From: Agarophyton chilense
Lineage: Eukaryota; Rhodophyta; Florideophyceae; Gracilariales; Gracilariaceae
DNA: 64,000 bases
NCBI GenBank assembly: GCA_030374765.1
Contig: JARGXX010000022.1
Location: 868,001 to 932,000 of the forward strand
Direction: 5' to 3'
Part shown: positions 50,810 to 60,094 of the stretch, one piece after another
How positions within the stretch are numbered: the stretch's first letter is position 1
How the letters are laid out: each line of letters begins with the position of its first letter
Notes under the pieces: generated by a model
Told to the model about the DNA's origin: nothing
Database searches by the model: none
What the model saw: the letters and a program-made list of their open reading frames with translations, nothing else
Position numbers and translations under genes: made by a program

Positions 50810-52060
50810 TCATGATGGCTGCTGCTCTTTTGTATTTTTTCGAAGCTGTTGCGACGACTGACTGCTCTGCCTCTTGAGCGCCAGTCTACTACTGGTCCTC
50901 TTGCGCCCAATCTTGGCGCGTTTGGCGGCTGCTACCTCCGTTGCCCGTTCCTCGTCGTGCCCATCATCCCCGTCGTCTCCGCCGTCGCCGTCGCCACCGG
51001 CTGCGGCGCTGGCGGCACCGGTGGCACTGGCGCCGTTGGTGCCACCGCTCCTCCTACGCCTCCTCCGACTCGCGCCCGAGCGCGCCCCTTGAGCCGCCTC
51101 CTCCTCGGCCGCCTCCTCCTCGGCCGCCGCCTCCTCCTCGGCCGCCGCCTCCTCCTCGGCCGCCGCCTCCTCCTCGGCCGCCGCCCCCTCGGGCTGCAGC
51201 CGCACCGAGTACGGGTCACGATGCACACTGGCCGGCACAAACTTGTTCGGGAATCGTTGATTCATCATCCTGGCCTCGTCAGTAGCAGCAAAGCTACAAA
51301 TGGCACACGCATCCATATCATGTTTCCTTGCCGCACAATGCTCACGTCCAAACAAAATCATCCTTGTGTGCAAATGAGCCCAAGACTGTTGTTGAGGAAA
51401 CCATTGTTTGAGACGACGTTCCGTCTCCACGACAGACGTGGCATGACCACATCCCCAACGACACGCCAGGCGATGCACGTGAGTATCCACCGGAAACGCC
51501 GGTGTATCAAACGCTTGCAATAACACTACGGACGCTGTTTTACGTCCCACTCCGTCAAGTCGTTCAAGTTGTTCAAGCGAGTTTGGTACGATTCCAGCAT
51601 GTCGCTCACACAACGCAGCCGAAAGACGCACAATACTGCGCGCCTTTCGCGCCGCCAATCCAAGCGGTCGAATGACTTGACCAATGGCACGTTCGCCAAG
51701 TTGCACCATGGCATGTGGCGTATTGGCACGGCGAAATAGTTGAGGCGTGATTTCATTCACCTTTACATCCTGTGCTTGTGCTGAGAGCACAACAGCAATC
51801 AACAGCGTGTACGCGTTGGAATGCGTGAGAAAGGAGGATGGAGGAGTGGGATACACGCGTTGTAAGCGCGCATGAATGAGTGTAGCCTTGTGTAGCATGC
51901 GACGGTGCGTTTGCGCGGCGTCCGACGGCGGTGGTGGGGATGAGGGTGAGGGCGACACACGCATGACGACGGCGTGGGGGGGAAGGGTGAAGAGGGAGGG
52001 CGGCGGGACAAAGACGTGGCGTAACCCGACGACGTGACAATGGGAGCGACGGAGACGCAT
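50810..52060 (-). CDS. NTH1: endonuclease III homologue (HhH-GPD DNA glycosylase/AP lyase)
   Basis: 416 codons from the ATG at 52,060. The enzyme excises oxidised pyrimidines and nicks the abasic site. Residues 1-55 could be an organelle-targeting or disordered segment. The core (about 60-270) follows bacterial Nth closely: LLIAVVLSAQAQD, then the helix-hairpin-helix LDGVGRKTASVVL with catalytic Lys174, and VDTHVHRLAC with catalytic Asp192. The iron-sulfur motif is unusual: C242-x9-C252-x2-C255 with no fourth cysteine, against C-x6-C-x2-C-x5-C in most members. Residues about 290-335 are a repeat of AAAEEE encoded by an 18-bp unit, followed by a Gly/Asp and then a basic Ser-rich tail that may be nuclear-targeting. 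It is downstream of the cyclin gene on the same strand, 345 bp away. Confidence 0.88.
   Translation of the reverse strand: MRLRRSHCHVVGLRHVFVPPPSLFTLPPHAVVMRVSPSPSSPPPPSDAAQTHRRMLHKATLIHARLQRVYPTPPSSFLTHSNAYTLLIAVVLSAQAQDVKVNEITPQLFRRANTPHAMVQLGERAIGQVIRPLGLAARKARSIVRLSAALCERHAGIVPNSLEQLERLDGVGRKTASVVLLQAFDTPAFPVDTHVHRLACRWGCGHATSVVETERRLKQWFPQQQSWAHLHTRMILFGREHCAARKHDMDACAICSFAATDEARMMNQRFPNKFVPASVHRDPYSVRLQPEGAAAEEEAAAEEEAAAEEEAAAEEEAAEEEAAQGARSGASRRRRRRSGGTNGASATGAASAAAGGDGDGGDDGDDGHDEERATEVAAAKRAKIGRKRTSSRLALKRQSSQSSQQLRKNTKEQQPS
51095..51187 (-). repeat. 18-bp in-frame repeat in the endonuclease III gene
   Basis: About five copies of a CTCCTCGGCCGCCGCCTC-like unit on the plus strand, encoding alternating Ala and Glu triplets. 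Confidence 0.85.
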
Positions 52061-52405
52061 GACGTATGTAGTGTAGTGTAGTTAGTGGTACGTACGTACG
52101 GGCGTCTGCGGGACGGGTCGGTACGCAGCGGACGTGAGGGAGGGGGAAAGGAAAGAAGAAAAGAAGAAAAAGAAAAAAAAACTGTGGACGCGTGGCGCGC
52201 GTGCTTGGCTTGTGCGCATTTTTGAACTGACACAGCGGGAGGGGCGACGGGCGACGGGCGACGGGCGACGGGCGACGGGCGGCGGGGCGAATTTGGTGTG
52301 TTTACAATGACAGTTATGTAGGTAGATAGGTAGGTAGGTAGGTAGGCACATTGTACAGAGAAGAAACAAAGGTGAGCAAGAAGACAGGGCTGGACAGAGC
52401 AGAGC
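52061..52405. repeat. short tandem repeats between the endonuclease III and cyclin genes
   Basis: A 7-bp repeat, GGGCGAC, in about five copies lies at 52,241-52,280, and a TAGG tetranucleotide run at 52,316-52,346. No gene is seen in this stretch, which should hold the endonuclease III promoter and the cyclin 3' end. Confidence 0.75.
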
Positions 52406-53095
52406 TCAGTGGGTGCGCAACGCCAATTGAAGGATGTAACTCTCCATATGTTGGTAGCGATCGGCGGTAACAAACAGACGATGGTCCAGCAGATTGAGCA
52501 TGTGTCTCTCCAAAATGTTCATCTCGTGCACAGAAGCGACGCCCGCAACAGTGGCATAGTGCAGGTTAGAATACGACACATCATCCTGCCACTTTGCAGC
52601 GAGCACAAACGCTGTGCACACGAGACGATGAACGTTGAAGTCATTGATATGTAGCTGTTGATTAGCCTCAATGCGCAGCAGATAAATGAGCGCCAACGGT
52701 ACACACGACTTGGAACAGTGGTTGAATTGCAACAGACGACGACAATAGTAGCTCATAGTGAAGGAGGTCTGTTTGGTGGGGCAGAAGAAGAACGCGAGCG
52801 GATCGGAGCAATTGGGTAGGGTGCAGCGAGGGGCAGTGGCGCACACGTGCGTGAGAATGGAAGCAAGAGTGTCGGCGAGGTGTGGCAGCGGTACGGCGTC
52901 AAGTGATGGAGCGCGAGGAGCGCGTGGCGACGATGAGAAGGCTGTGACTGTTGTGGGTGAGGCGTCGGGCGGCGGCGCGCACTGAGGGTGGTGCAGCAGC
53001 TGCAGCGGCAGCGGGTGTAGACGCTGGCGCAGCGCATGGGCGGCGTTGGGGTCGTGGGGGAGGGAGGTGGTGGGGGCGGGGGGGTTGAAAGCCAT
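52406..53095 (-). CDS. PHO80/U-type (P-type) cyclin
   Basis: 229 codons from the ATG at 53,095 (MAFNPP). Residues 1-75 are Pro/Ala/Ser-rich. Residues about 100-215 are a single cyclin box of the PHO80 family: TMSYYCRRLLQFNHCSKSCV, LALIYLLRIE, then the hallmark NVHRLVCTAFVLAAKWQDD, followed by SYSNLHYATVAGVASVHEMN and LERHMLNLLDHRLFV. This group partners PHO85/CDKA-like kinases in phosphate signalling, cell-cycle or polarity control; the exact role cannot be told. No second cyclin box is present, as normal for the family. The upstream 470 bp are G-rich and repetitive. Confidence 0.85.
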   Translation of the reverse strand: MAFNPPAPTTSLPHDPNAAHALRQRLHPLPLQLLHHPQCAPPPDASPTTVTAFSSSPRAPRAPSLDAVPLPHLADTLASILTHVCATAPRCTLPNCSDPLAFFFCPTKQTSFTMSYYCRRLLQFNHCSKSCVPLALIYLLRIEANQQLHINDFNVHRLVCTAFVLAAKWQDDVSYSNLHYATVAGVASVHEMNILERHMLNLLDHRLFVTADRYQHMESYILQLALRTH

Positions 53096-53567
53096 GGCGG
53101 GGGGGGGGAGGGGATTAGGATATGGCGGGTGTGGATATTGAGGGGAGGTGCGGAGGGGGGGGGGGTGTGGGTTCTTAAGGGGTGGAAGGGAGAGAGGATG
53201 TAGGAGAGGAGGGGTATTGGAGGAGGGGGATGGGGGGGAGGAGGGAATGAGGAGAGTACACTCACAGAGGAGAGAGAACAGTTGCAAAAGGCGACGGGCG
53301 GCAGGGCAGAGAGCATCTCACAATTGGGAGCGCGGGTGACTGGTGCGCGTGACGTAGCGGGTGCGTAAGTGACGGTGCGGACGGGGGGGGGGAGGAGGGA
53401 GGGAGGGAGGGAGGGGGGGGGGAAGGGGGGCAGCGCGCGCTGGCTGAGGCGGGCGGCTTACACACGCCGCAGCGTCAGCCGCACGGACGCGGGCGCGGGC
53501 GCGGGCGCGGGCGGCGGGCGCGGACGCGGACGCGGGCAATCGCGCCCGTTGGCCGCGGCGCTGGCGT
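53096..53567. other. G-rich low-complexity region
   Basis: Runs of G on the plus strand, GGGA repeats (about 53,392-53,422) and GCGGGC repeats (about 53,488-53,520). Probable promoter of the cyclin gene and 3' region of the RNase T2-like gene. Several runs could form G-quadruplexes. No gene is seen. Confidence 0.5.
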
Positions 53568-53869
53568 TCAGGGCGCGCCAATGCGGCTGTACGACGTGCG
53601 ATGCGGCAGCGACGACAGTCGCGACGAAGGCACGCCGCGGCGCCCCAGCGCCGACGAGCAGCAACACGCCAGCGTGAGCGCCGCCGCCATGAGAAGCACT
53701 GCCGCCAACACCCACGTTAGAGTGCGGTACGTAGCGCGCGACAGCGTGGACACTCCGGTGGCGTCCAGCGAAGACGGCGAGTTGCGACCATCGTGCGCAT
53801 TGGAAGTGGCGTCGCCGTCATCCTCGTCACGGTTGCCATTGTCGTGGCTCTTGTTGCTGTCGTCGTCGT

Positions 53870-53916
<47 letters not shown>

Positions 53917-54853
53917 GTGGTGGTGGTGGTGGTGGTGGTGGGTGAGGCCGGGCCGCGCGGCATGGAGTCTGGATGCGGATCGGTGGCGTCGTTGGCGCCG
54001 GTGGTGTCGCCAGCGGTGGCGCCGCGCCGCCAGTACGGGATGAGAATGGGGTTGCGCGTGGTGCAGCAGCCGGCGGTGGTGGCGGTGGGCGGAGCGCACT
54101 CCAGCGGACAGTTGACGGTGTCGAAGCGCTTGTTGTGTACGCAAACGTGCACGGCGGTGAGCAAGGTGTTATTGAGCACTTGTCGACAACGCATACGCAC
54201 GCGAAAGCCTCCCGTAGCCTCATCCAAGGCAGCCTGCACCAGACGCACGTCGTGCAGCGCGTCGGCACTAGCCACCACACCATGCGACCCCAACGAGCGT
54301 ACAAAGTCATAACGACGACTGAGCTCCAACACCTTTTTAAAGTAGGTGCGCACACCTAATCCCGAACAAGTTCCGTACAAAAGCCACTGACGACGCCACA
54401 AGGCGGCATCATCTCCGTGCGCATCCAAAGCCGGCCAGTAGCGACGCAGCGCGGGCGTCATGTCAAGAATGGATGACAAGGAAAAGGCGCCCGCGCAGCA
54501 CGTGGGAGAAGGTTGCAAAGATTGTGAAGCAGGCCATAAACCGCCTACGACGAAGGCGGGCGGCGGATTGGCGCACACGGCGGCGCGCGTGTGACGGGCT
54601 GAACACCATGAAAAGGGCCATTGTAACGCCAACACGTATAGATCGAACGTGGCGCGTGGCGGAAGGGCGCGCTGTGTGGCGGCGGTGTGCGACGCGCAGG
54701 TGGCGTCGTTGGGCTGGTGAACGAGCGCTTGCGCGCGGGCGGACGCCAACGGCCATGATGACCACGACCACAGCGACGGCACCTGTTTCAACGACGGCGA
54801 CGCGGACGACGACGGCAACCACGACGACGACGACGACGGCAAGCACCAAGACG

Positions 54854-54889
<36 letters not shown>

Positions 54890-54911
54890 ACAAGGGCGGC
54901 GCGCAGCGCAT
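53568..54911 (-). CDS. RNase T2-fold membrane protein lacking catalytic histidines
   Basis: 447 codons from the ATG at 54,911, chosen because it begins directly with a signal peptide (MRCAPPLF then a long Leu run). The RNase T2 fold is seen in FDLYVLALQWPFSWC (family FDYFTLSLQWPxTYC), GLWPASQSLQPSPTCC (family HGLWPDY...CC), LRRYWPAL and LWRRQWLLYGTCSG (family FWxHEWxKHGTC), with C-terminal paired cysteines (RMRC, HVCV, NCPLEC). In active enzymes the first motif is HGLWP and the second HEWxKHGTC; here the first reads GGLWP and the second RQWLLYGTC. The catalytic His of motif 1 and both His, the Glu and the Lys of motif 2 are gone. After an Asp/Thr-repeat linker comes a transmembrane segment (WVLAAVLLMAAALTLACCC) and a short basic tail. 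It is predicted to be a type I membrane protein with an RNase T2-like ectodomain that cannot cut RNA by the known mechanism. Confidence 0.75.
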
Positions 54912-55171
54912 GTTATTGCAAGGCAAGCAAAGCGGGCGGGGCGCGCACGCGCGCTGCACGCCGGCGGCGACGGAAGGCGACGGAACGCAACGGCGCCAAC
55001 GAACGCCCCACCGACGCCGAATCTCTCCACCGCAACACGACCCCGCGCCCACCAAAAAGCAACGCGCAGCAGCAGCCGACGCCGCACACCAACCTTTTTT
55101 TACAACTCGTACACGTTGCCAACGTTTCAATCGCTTCAGTTAGTTCTTTACAGCGGTTACACGTCGTGCGC
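54912..55171. other. intergenic, promoter of the RNase T2-like gene
   Basis: 260 bp between two minus-strand genes. Nothing specific was recognised. Confidence 0.4.
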
Positions 55172-56773
55172 TCACGTGGCAGTGCGCGCGTGTGACGCCT
55201 GCCGCCCGTCGCTGCTTTGGCGCGAGCCGTCGAGCCGTCGCTCCCAACGTTGCGCCGCCGTCGCCATCCACAGCGTCGATACGCTCGGCAACAGCTCTCC
55301 CATCCCTGTCCCCATCCCTGTCCCCACTGCCGTCCCCACTGCCGTCCCCATCGCCGCGCCCATCGCCGCGCCGCCGCCAGCAGCAGCACCACCACCACCA
55401 CCGCCGCCGCCGCCGACGCCGCCACCCTCGCCTGGCCCCGACGGCCCCGCCACTGACCCCGTCGGACCGCGCGCCGCAGAGGCGCGTCGCCCCGCGTCAT
55501 CGTCGCGCCGCAGCGCCGTCAGCCGCGGCAAGTAGTCCGAGCGCGCCGTCTCGGCGGTGCGCGAGGCCACGCGCGTCCCCAGCTGCGTCGGAGGGTGTAT
55601 CCACGTGTCGCGCTCGCGCTCTCGCTCTCGCTCTCGCTCTCGCTCTCGCTCTCGCTCTCGCTCTCTCTGTTGTTCACGCTCGCGCGCCTTCTTCACTGCG
55701 CGCCCGCGCTGCACCAGACTGGATACGGAGGGAAAGTCGGCCAGAAAGTGGCCCTTTCGATTCTGGTGCCAGCCAATGTGCGACACGATGCTGGACTTCC
55801 ACTTGTACTCCTTTCCACACCCGGGGAACGGACATGCGTACGGGCTTTCGCCGTTGTGCAGTCGCTGGTGGATCTTCAGATTGTGTCCACGCTTGAATGT
55901 CTTGCCACAAATGGCGCATACAAAGCGGCCACTTTGTATGCGCCCGTGCGCAGCACCAGAGACGTGCATGTGGCGAGTGGCGCTCAGAGGCGCCATCACA
56001 GCGCTGGGCGCGCGTGTAACAACGTCTGCATTTCGGGTGCTACACGGCACGTTTGACGGCGCGGGTGCCATGTGAACGCCTGTTTTGGCGCGAAGCGCCG
56101 TCACGCGGGGCGCATACTCCATCACTGCCGGCTCCACCACTTGTAGCCGTGGCGCTTGCAGTGCAGCCTCCCTCATGTTGCTGCTCTGTTCTTCGTAGCT
56201 GCCTGCACCAACTGTGCGCGACACTGTACGCTTGTGTTGTCTCCACTCGCCAACCGTGGCGTGCGCATCATGTTCACTACACGCCGTGCCTCCCTGCAAC
56301 CTTCCGTGCGCGTACACCATTGAGCCATATGCGCCGCGGTTGTGTTCCTGTTGGCTGCTTTCATAACAGTTGCTGTACAGAGAGGCGGCGTACGGCGGCG
56401 GCGAGGCGGAATACGGCGTATAGTTGATTTGTTCATAGCCGCCAGGCCGTGAGCTGCCGTACGGTGAGCGCGCACCGCCAACTGCCGCCGCGTGCGCGTC
56501 GTATGCAACACTCATGCCCATGGGCGGCGTGGTGCTGTCTGAGTGCGCCCTGCTGGCGCCATCGGTTGGGGCACAGTCGGTGTCGAAAAACGTACATCTC
56601 AACATGTCGTCGCTGTCGTCCTCTTCGTCTATACGCTTGTCAGTGCAGTCGAAAAGCAAGTCACCGATGGCAGTTTCTGCACGAGAAAACAGCAAAGCGT
56701 CACAGTTGTGTAGCTCGCTCTCAAGATCCCACAAGCTGTCGGACATCCCGACGGTCAAGTCGGGCGGCTCCAT
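55172..56773 (-). CDS. C2H2 zinc-finger protein, two fingers
   Basis: 533 codons. Residues 1-280 are Ser/Tyr/Gly-rich with an acidic patch near 48-57 (DEEDDSDD) that could be an activation region. Two adjacent fingers lie at about 284-336: CAICGKTFKRGHNLKIHQRLH (C-x2-C-x12-H-x3-H), then a linker NGESPYA and CPFPGCGKEYKWKSSIVSHIGWH (C-x4-C-x12-H-x3-H). A nuclear DNA-binding regulator is likely. After the fingers a run of alternating Arg-Glu (encoded by GCTCTC repeats at about 55,611-55,667) should form a single charged helix, and the tail is Gly/Ala-rich with an AMGTAVGT-type repeat. Target genes are unknown. Confidence 0.85.
   Translation of the reverse strand: MEPPDLTVGMSDSLWDLESELHNCDALLFSRAETAIGDLLFDCTDKRIDEEDDSDDMLRCTFFDTDCAPTDGASRAHSDSTTPPMGMSVAYDAHAAAVGGARSPYGSSRPGGYEQINYTPYSASPPPYAASLYSNCYESSQQEHNRGAYGSMVYAHGRLQGGTACSEHDAHATVGEWRQHKRTVSRTVGAGSYEEQSSNMREAALQAPRLQVVEPAVMEYAPRVTALRAKTGVHMAPAPSNVPCSTRNADVVTRAPSAVMAPLSATRHMHVSGAAHGRIQSGRFVCAICGKTFKRGHNLKIHQRLHNGESPYACPFPGCGKEYKWKSSIVSHIGWHQNRKGHFLADFPSVSSLVQRGRAVKKAREREQQRERERERERERERERERERDTWIHPPTQLGTRVASRTAETARSDYLPRLTALRRDDDAGRRASAARGPTGSVAGPSGPGEGGGVGGGGGGGGGAAAGGGAAMGAAMGTAVGTAVGTGMGTGMGELLPSVSTLWMATAAQRWERRLDGSRQSSDGRQASHARTAT
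55611..55667 (-). repeat. 6-bp in-frame microsatellite
   Basis: About nine copies of GCTCTC on the plus strand, read on the minus strand as alternating Arg and Glu. Confidence 0.9.
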
Positions 56774-57910
56774 GGCGACGGCAGCGCGCTTTTATACACA
56801 ACGCCTCACTCCTTTGCGCTCTTGTTTCGACCACAACAGCCCCCAAGCCCCGCGAGCGAACCGAGCACACGCCGCTCCAAACACAGCCAACAACACTGGC
56901 GCAGTGCGCCACGCGCGACGCAAACAAAGTGCGCACTTCAACGCCCGCTTTGCGCGCTGTGTATGACGCTTTTGTTTGCAGTTTGGGCTACAACGCGCGT
57001 GTATTCAAATGCCGCACGATGAACAACTGCGTGCTCACCAGTGCGCGTGCCCACACACATGCGTCTGAAATGCTGCGCGCGTCGCAACCAGCTTTGCATG
57101 GTGCGCGTGGGAACGACGTCCATTCCATCATCTACGCACAAAGTACGCTTAAGACTGTCGTGCTGCTTGCTTGTTCACGGACGTGTGCCTCATCGTCCAA
57201 ACCCCAACAACTCGCCTTCCACGATCGCGAGCGGACAGTGTTTGCCACGACCGCCCTAGCTAGCTCCGCGAGAAGGCCGTCGTGCGCCCATGCGCCACGC
57301 GCGCCCGCACTTGCTTCGAATTGACATGTGCAGTAGTGCCGCGCGCTGCGGACGTGTCACTGTTTGAGAGGCACGTTGTCATTGTGTTCACGCTCATGCA
57401 CCATTGATGCGCCCAATTACCAAATGGCCGTCACGTCCATACCACACCTGCACCATCTCACAAACATACACAAACTCACACGTGCCGCCCGCTCTCCATC
57501 ATTTGTTCGAGCCGTTTTCTTCAACATGCCACTAAAAAAAAGCGTACACCAACGCATCGCTCTCACTGCAACCCACGTTGAGAAACCGCCGCTGCACGCG
57601 TAGCGCGCGTGTCTTTCTACAGCTCTGCGACATGGCGCGCGCCACTGCTACCAGAGTCTCTCCATCTGCAACGCGCTCAGCGTACATCAGCACCCCCATC
57701 TCCGGCGCAACACTCACTCACTCACTCACTCACTCACACACATACAAGTAAAAAGTCTGCTGACCTCTTCGCGCACATGTCATCACAATCTTGTCTCCAC
57801 CACACAACAACTAATCCATCGCCACGCTGGCGCCACACACAAGATTGTTAACTTTATTTATGCTCCACATAATCAATCGTCCATGCAAAAAGCCGTGCGT
57901 ACGCACCAGC
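56774..57910. other. intergenic, no convincing gene
   Basis: 1,137 bp between two minus-strand genes. It contains a CTCA tetranucleotide run at about 57,709-57,737. The plus-strand frames here are short or continue antisense to the zinc-finger gene and look like chance. Confidence 0.45.
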
Positions 57911-59347
57911 TCACTTCTCCTCTTGAGTTTCCTTCCACTTTTCCACCGCCGCAATAAACTCCGCACAAGCGTCGTGTGTGGCAAATCTTAGCAGATAACA
58001 CTTGGCCGTTCGCTCCTCAAATCCTTGGAACCGAATCGAGCGTTCAGTAGCCCTGTCTAGCTTCACATGCTTGTACAACCGCGTGTTCAAAACCACCCTC
58101 AACACCCCTTCCGAACGCATCAACAGCCGAACTCTCTTACTTTGCTTGTGCTCATTCATCTTGAGCGCCCCCACTCCGCACTCTTTCCAGCGCTTCTTCT
58201 CCGAGTCGCCCTCCAAACTATACAGTTTTGCACGCATACGGAACAATGTTTCTTCGTCTTCTTCGCCAGACGTTACAGGCTGCTCCTTGAAATCATGACA
58301 TTCAACATTTGTAGCAGGCACAGCCACGGCGCCTGCATCGAACTTGAAAGATCCGTCCGTCGTTGCAGCAGTAGCAAACGACTTGATGTTGTTCGATGCA
58401 CCCCCACCAAAGATAATGGCCCCTTTTGCACCATTGGCGTTTACCGCGCTGCGTTTCGCGTCCCCGCCGTTTTCTATTTCCTTTTCTTCTTTCTCAACAA
58501 CCTGCTGTGAATCAGCCTTTGTACCATTTGACCCGTTTTGAGTCGAAGGCTTGTCTTCCACCTGTTTGCCTTCATCGCCTTCTTTGTGCGTCTCCTTCTC
58601 ATTGGCGACCTTGTCTGTGTGCGCCCGCTCTGTCGCGCCTGCTTTATCGCCTTGCGCCACCGCGGTCGGAATCGTTTTGCCGCTCGCATCTTTGTCGGCA
58701 CAGTCGTGCTCAATGTGCTTGTTGGGTGTTTCGTCTTTTTCAGGCGCGCTTTTCTCCTTGGCGCTTTCGTGCATGGCACCTTCACTTTCGACACGTTCAC
58801 TCTCGGCTTTGTCCGATTTTTCCGATGAAGGCGCGGGTACATGTTGTTCTACTTGTACGGCTTGCTGTTTGTCCTGCACACTCTCCGCAACCGCGTCTGG
58901 CTTGCCAGGCTTATCGCGTTGCGTTTCGGCGGATGCCAGCACCGCAAGTCGGTGCGCATCGGGGGCATCAGGGGCATCAGGGGCATCAGAGTCACACACT
59001 TGAAGCGGTTTTTGCTTGTGCTCCGCAACAGAGTCTCCGGCGGCGACAGCAAGAGGCTTGTCAGCGGCATTTGCATTCTCACCCTTCTCGGCGAGCGCCG
59101 CCTCAGAAGCAGGCTGGGCCGGTGCCACCGACGGCTCCGGCAGCTTCAACGAGGCGAACGGGTTGGGCTTCGACGCGGCGGGCTGCGCAGCATGCGCTGG
59201 ACGCGCGCGACGCACCTTGAGGATGCGACGCTTCGCAAGCACGTCTGGCGCGGCTCTCTCAAAGTGGGTGGCCTTTTCGGCGACGCTCTCGTCTGTGGCG
59301 TTCTCCACTTCTTCGCGCGTGATTTGCTTCTCTGCGACTCGCTTCAT
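57911..59347 (-). CDS. Nup50-like nucleoporin with Ran-binding domain
   Basis: 478 codons from the ATG at 59,347. The frame is open further upstream to a TTG but without ATG, and the chosen start gives MKRVAEKQITRE, like the MAKRxAxxQLTxDN start of Nup50, the importin-alpha binding site. Residues 38-75 (VLAKRRILKVRRAR, then NPFASLKL) match the second conserved Nup50 block. A long disordered, Lys/Glu/Ala-rich middle follows, with a four-residue APDA repeat. Residues about 365-478 form a RanBP1-type Ran-binding domain (EDEETLFRMRAKLYSL; KKRWKECGVGALKMNEH; VRLLMRSEGVLRVVLNTRL; FATHDACAEFIAAV). FG repeats are nearly absent. It should act at the nuclear basket, releasing import cargo with importin-alpha and RanGTP. 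Confidence 0.85.
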   Translation of the reverse strand: MKRVAEKQITREEVENATDESVAEKATHFERAAPDVLAKRRILKVRRARPAHAAQPAASKPNPFASLKLPEPSVAPAQPASEAALAEKGENANAADKPLAVAAGDSVAEHKQKPLQVCDSDAPDAPDAPDAHRLAVLASAETQRDKPGKPDAVAESVQDKQQAVQVEQHVPAPSSEKSDKAESERVESEGAMHESAKEKSAPEKDETPNKHIEHDCADKDASGKTIPTAVAQGDKAGATERAHTDKVANEKETHKEGDEGKQVEDKPSTQNGSNGTKADSQQVVEKEEKEIENGGDAKRSAVNANGAKGAIIFGGGASNNIKSFATAATTDGSFKFDAGAVAVPATNVECHDFKEQPVTSGEEDEETLFRMRAKLYSLEGDSEKKRWKECGVGALKMNEHKQSKRVRLLMRSEGVLRVVLNTRLYKHVKLDRATERSIRFQGFEERTAKCYLLRFATHDACAEFIAAVEKWKETQEEK

Positions 59348-59666
59348 TTGCGCAACGGGGGTGGCGGCGGCGGAAGGGGCGACGCTTGGATCACTGGCGG
59401 GATGTGGGCGGCGCGGGGGCGCTTGGCTTGGCGAGATGACTTGCGCTTGGCTTGGCGAGATGGCTTTCGCTTGGCGAGATGGCTTTCGCTTTGCGAAGGA
59501 CGCAGAGCGAAACGCAGCGCCCGCGATGTTTTTTTGACGACCAACATTGCCGTCTACCGCGCATGTGTTTGTCAAGACACGTTTGGGGACTGCGTCTGTC
59601 TCGAGTTCGTCCAAGTAAGAAGATTGAAATTTGGTGAATGCATCCAACTTGACCTGCAACTTGTCA

Positions 59667-59739
59667 GGGCCTGTAGCTCAATTGGTAGAGTGCTCGTTTC
59701 GCATACGAGAAGTACCGGGATCGAAGCCCGGCAGGTCCA
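59667..59739 (+). tRNA. tRNA-Ala (CGC), copy 2
   Basis: A 73-nt cloverleaf. Acceptor GGGCCTG pairs with CAGGTCC including G3-U70, the anticodon is CGC in the loop TTCGCAT, and the discriminator is A. It is identical to the copy at 49,169 except for a canonical C-G pair at acceptor position 5. A T4 run at 59,760-59,763 is a possible terminator. It lies about 320 bp upstream of the Nup50-like start on the opposite strand. Confidence 0.95.
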
Positions 59740-59983
59740 TGCGAGTCTTTGTCGACATCTTTTGCAGAATTTATTTCAGAATCTTTTGAGAAAACTTGGC
59801 AAAACTTTTCCGATGACGGTTGGCGCAGCAACTTCTGTACACTTTCAGGTGCTGCGCTCTCGGACACGCCGCACCGAGCCACGTCCTTGTCCACATGCGT
59901 TGCTGCTGCTGACACAGAGCGAAAACCCCGTGCCCACCGCCGCCTCCGCCTCCGCCCACACCCGCGCTCTCTCCGCACGTCGC

Positions 59984-60030
59984 CCTCTCCCCTCTCCCCT
60001 CTCCCCTCTCCCCTCTCCCCCCTCCCCTCT
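59984..60030. repeat. CCTCTCC pyrimidine repeat
   Basis: About six copies of CCTCTCC upstream of the Sec7 gene, within the interval 59,740-60,094 that holds its promoter. A possible promoter pyrimidine tract. Confidence 0.7.
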
Positions 60031-60094
60031 TCCTTCCCTCACCCTCCACTCCTCCTCTCACTGCCGCCCCTCCGACGCTTCCAATGAGCCCATA

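Noticed and set aside
54473-55195. Plus-strand open frame of 240 codons rich in Thr and Arg
   Set aside because: Antisense to the signal-peptide end of the RNase T2-like gene and driven by trinucleotide repeats.
56774-57324. Plus-strand open frame extending from the zinc-finger gene into the intergenic region
   Set aside because: Most of it is antisense to the zinc-finger gene; the remainder lacks any conserved-looking segment.
58426-59220. Plus-strand open frame of 264 codons over the Nup50-like gene
   Set aside because: Antisense to a disordered Lys/Glu/Ala-rich region; no domain, and Cys/His/Arg-rich shadow composition.
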